This document shows positions 34,896 to 37,056 of a stretch of 37,056 nucleotides of DNA, piece after piece. Every line of letters starts with the position of its first letter. Within the stretch, counting starts at the first letter, position 1. The notes beneath the pieces were generated by a model. The model searched no databases, was not told the origin of the DNA, and saw only the letters and a program-made list of their open reading frames with translations. This stretch comes from Phycisphaerales bacterium. GTDB taxonomy: Bacteria > Planctomycetota > Phycisphaerae > Phycisphaerales > UBA1924. The stretch is from the NCBI GenBank assembly GCA_020845755.1, contig JADLFE010000042.1, positions 1 to 37,056 on the forward strand, given 5' to 3'. Both the position numbers and the translations under genes were made by a program.

Positions 34896-35038
34896 CCACG
34901 TCTTCGTCACGTTTCAACCCACCCCTCCGTGGCGGGCTCAACCCCGGCCACACACCCGGCGTCACCACCCCGGGCTCGTTCGCTGAGATGCACCCGTTGA
35001 ACCTGACCCGGTTCGCACCGGCGGAGGGAAGCGATTGA
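34892..35038 (+). CDS. 48-codon chimeric ORF: thiC-5'-like segment fused to riboswitch 3' part
   Basis: The frame starts [20 protein letters not shown]. Residues ~7-30 are nearly the same as residues 15-38 of the ThiC encoded at 35661, in the same reading frame. From codon ~31 onward the ORF reads through the copied 3' part of the TPP aptamer (EMHPLNLTRFAPAEGSD). It overlaps the previous stop (ATGA) and its own stop TGA (35036-35038) overlaps the next ATG (TGATG), so it could pass ribosomes from one gene to the next. It is most simply a rearrangement remnant of thiC. Whether a peptide is made is unknown. Confidence 0.45.
   Translation: MTTSSSRFNPPLRGGLNPGHTPGVTTPGSFAEMHPLNLTRFAPAEGSD
34919..34983 (+). 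repeat. Duplicated thiC 5' segment, copy 1 (in the chimeric ORF)
   Basis: 65 bases that match 35709-35773 inside thiC with only two differences (34958 G versus A, 34972 G versus C), 790 bp apart. Both copies are read in the same frame, coding [20 protein letters not shown]. Copy 1 ends in CGTTCGC, at the join to the riboswitch fragment. Confidence 0.9.
34977..35035 (+). promoter_or_regulatory. Truncated TPP riboswitch copy (3' portion only)
   Basis: 59 bases identical to 34326-34384 of the complete riboswitch, starting at CGTTCGC and covering CTGAGA, GAACCTGA, the P5 arm and AGGGAA. The 5' strand of P1 and P2 with the conserved CGGGGYGC block is missing and replaced by thiC-like coding sequence. 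A normal aptamer cannot therefore form by itself, although the copied GGAGGG still sits as ribosome-binding site before the ATG at 35038. Whether it can borrow an upstream strand is unknown. Confidence 0.85.
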
Positions 35039-35634
35039 TGATCCGATTCATCGGGGTCATTCTGTGCGGACTCGCGGCGCTGTCGGTCTTCGGCGGCTGT
35101 GCTGGCGATCCAAAGATCCGTGTCGTTCGCGCCTTCAACGATGCTCGCGATCGCGGGGACATCAGCGCCGCGATGGCGATGCTCGCGCCCGAGCCACGAA
35201 TCTGGTACGAGCACCCCAACGGTCCGGGCATGCCCTGGACACCAGGACAAGGTCCTTGGGCGGGCTGGGACCGGTTCTTCGGCTCATCGAAACGAGTGCT
35301 CGGGGAGTATCAGCGCGACGGCGACGCCGTGTTTGCAATCGTCGAGGAGACCAACCGCTACTACCAGCTCACCGAACGACGCTGGTCGCGCACGATGCTC
35401 ACATGGTTCGTCACCGACGACCACCGGATTCGCGGCATGCTCGTGGCCGGGATCGGCGAAAGCCCGAGCCGAGCCGCCGAGTTTCGTGAATGGGCCAGGC
35501 AGAATCACCCCTCGGAGTACGCACACCTGTTCCCCTCCGACCAACTCGATCCATCGGGCGACCGCCCCCAGCGCATGAAGGCGCTGCTGCTGAAGTGGCG
35601 TGCCGCCGTGGGCCTCCCCGAACTCACCGACTGA
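35038..35634 (+). CDS. Putative lipoprotein, possibly NTF2/SnoaL-like
   Basis: 198 residues from the ATG at 35038; a TTG one codon earlier is also possible. The lipoprotein signal [20 protein letters not shown] leads to Cys21. The mature part has [20 protein letters not shown], followed by aromatic beta-type segments (IWYEHP, RYYQL, MLTWFV), a pattern seen in NTF2/SnoaL-like folds, though the match is only by eye. The start overlaps the stop of the chimeric ORF, and GGAGGG of the truncated riboswitch is its ribosome-binding site. It lies 26 bp before thiC, so the same transcript is likely. No thiamin function is evident. Confidence 0.7.
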   Translation: MIRFIGVILCGLAALSVFGGCAGDPKIRVVRAFNDARDRGDISAAMAMLAPEPRIWYEHPNGPGMPWTPGQGPWAGWDRFFGSSKRVLGEYQRDGDAVFAIVEETNRYYQLTERRWSRTMLTWFVTDDHRIRGMLVAGIGESPSRAAEFREWARQNHPSEYAHLFPSDQLDPSGDRPQRMKALLLKWRAAVGLPELTD

Positions 35635-35660
35635 TGTCTCCAACAACCGAGGTTCTCTCC

Positions 35661-37056
<1,396 letters not shown>

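Noticed and set aside
34630..35250. Minus-strand frame of 206 codons across the thiamin locus
   Set aside because: It reads the complement of the riboswitch copy and the duplicated thiC segment; the similarity between such antisense frames only reflects the DNA repeats.

Overview
The window is high-GC, gene-dense bacterial chromosome. Several features together suggest a Planctomycetota bacterium, probably a Phycisphaerae-like lineage: many secreted or lipid-anchored proteins, an S1-type sulfatase, excisionase-type HTH/receiver regulators, an ExbB/ExbD module with squalene-cyclase-like repeats, and a membrane protein ending in a CxxCxYDLRGL...CPECG zinc ribbon. That assignment is inference from gene content, not from a marker gene.

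Layout. Bases 1-3061: the 3' part of a MacB/FtsX-type ABC permease, translationally coupled to a TolC-type outer-membrane lipoprotein (an efflux or export pair whose ATPase would lie upstream). 3193-3278: tRNA-Ser(UGA), followed by a non-coding stretch with a degenerate 47-bp direct repeat. 11987-3693 (minus): a four-gene operon of a TPR protein, ExbB, ExbD and a 1159-residue fusion protein. The fusion has a PD40 propeller, a TonB-like membrane segment with an SxxxH motif, a long Pro/Ala linker and a squalene-cyclase-like toroid. It looks like a proton-motive-force transducer with an unusual output domain and is the strongest candidate for an undescribed system. 15558-12231 (minus): a BlaI-type repressor and an M56 BlaR1-like membrane protease with a coiled-coil C-terminus, behind a promoter carrying two BlaI-like dyads. 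15920-17065: a secreted alpha/beta hydrolase. 17446-18960: guaB.

20206-19079 and 21122-20487 (minus): a degenerate receiver-GAF protein and an HTH-receiver protein. 22055-21342 and 22844-22101 (minus): tsaB and an MTA/SAH nucleosidase, divergent from rsmD (22928-23791), which carries a long charged insertion. 24753-23932 and 26340-24934 (minus): a membrane protein and an S41 protease. 26518-30428: two DinB-type proteins, a YciI-like lipoprotein, a GNAT protein (minus) and a C-terminally anchored exported protein. 31922-30456 (minus): a sulfatase lipoprotein. 32265-33416: a secreted beta-helix protein. 34248-33433 (minus): a zinc-ribbon membrane protein.

34297-37056: a rearranged thiamin locus. 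A complete TPP riboswitch precedes an unknown ORF. That ORF overlaps a 48-codon ORF made from a copy of the thiC 5' end fused to the 3' part of the riboswitch. The short ORF overlaps a lipoprotein gene, and thiC follows, running off the window. thiC carries a second copy of the duplicated segment and an 88-nt palindromic element inside its reading frame. Overlapping start and stop codons suggest one TPP-responsive transcript.
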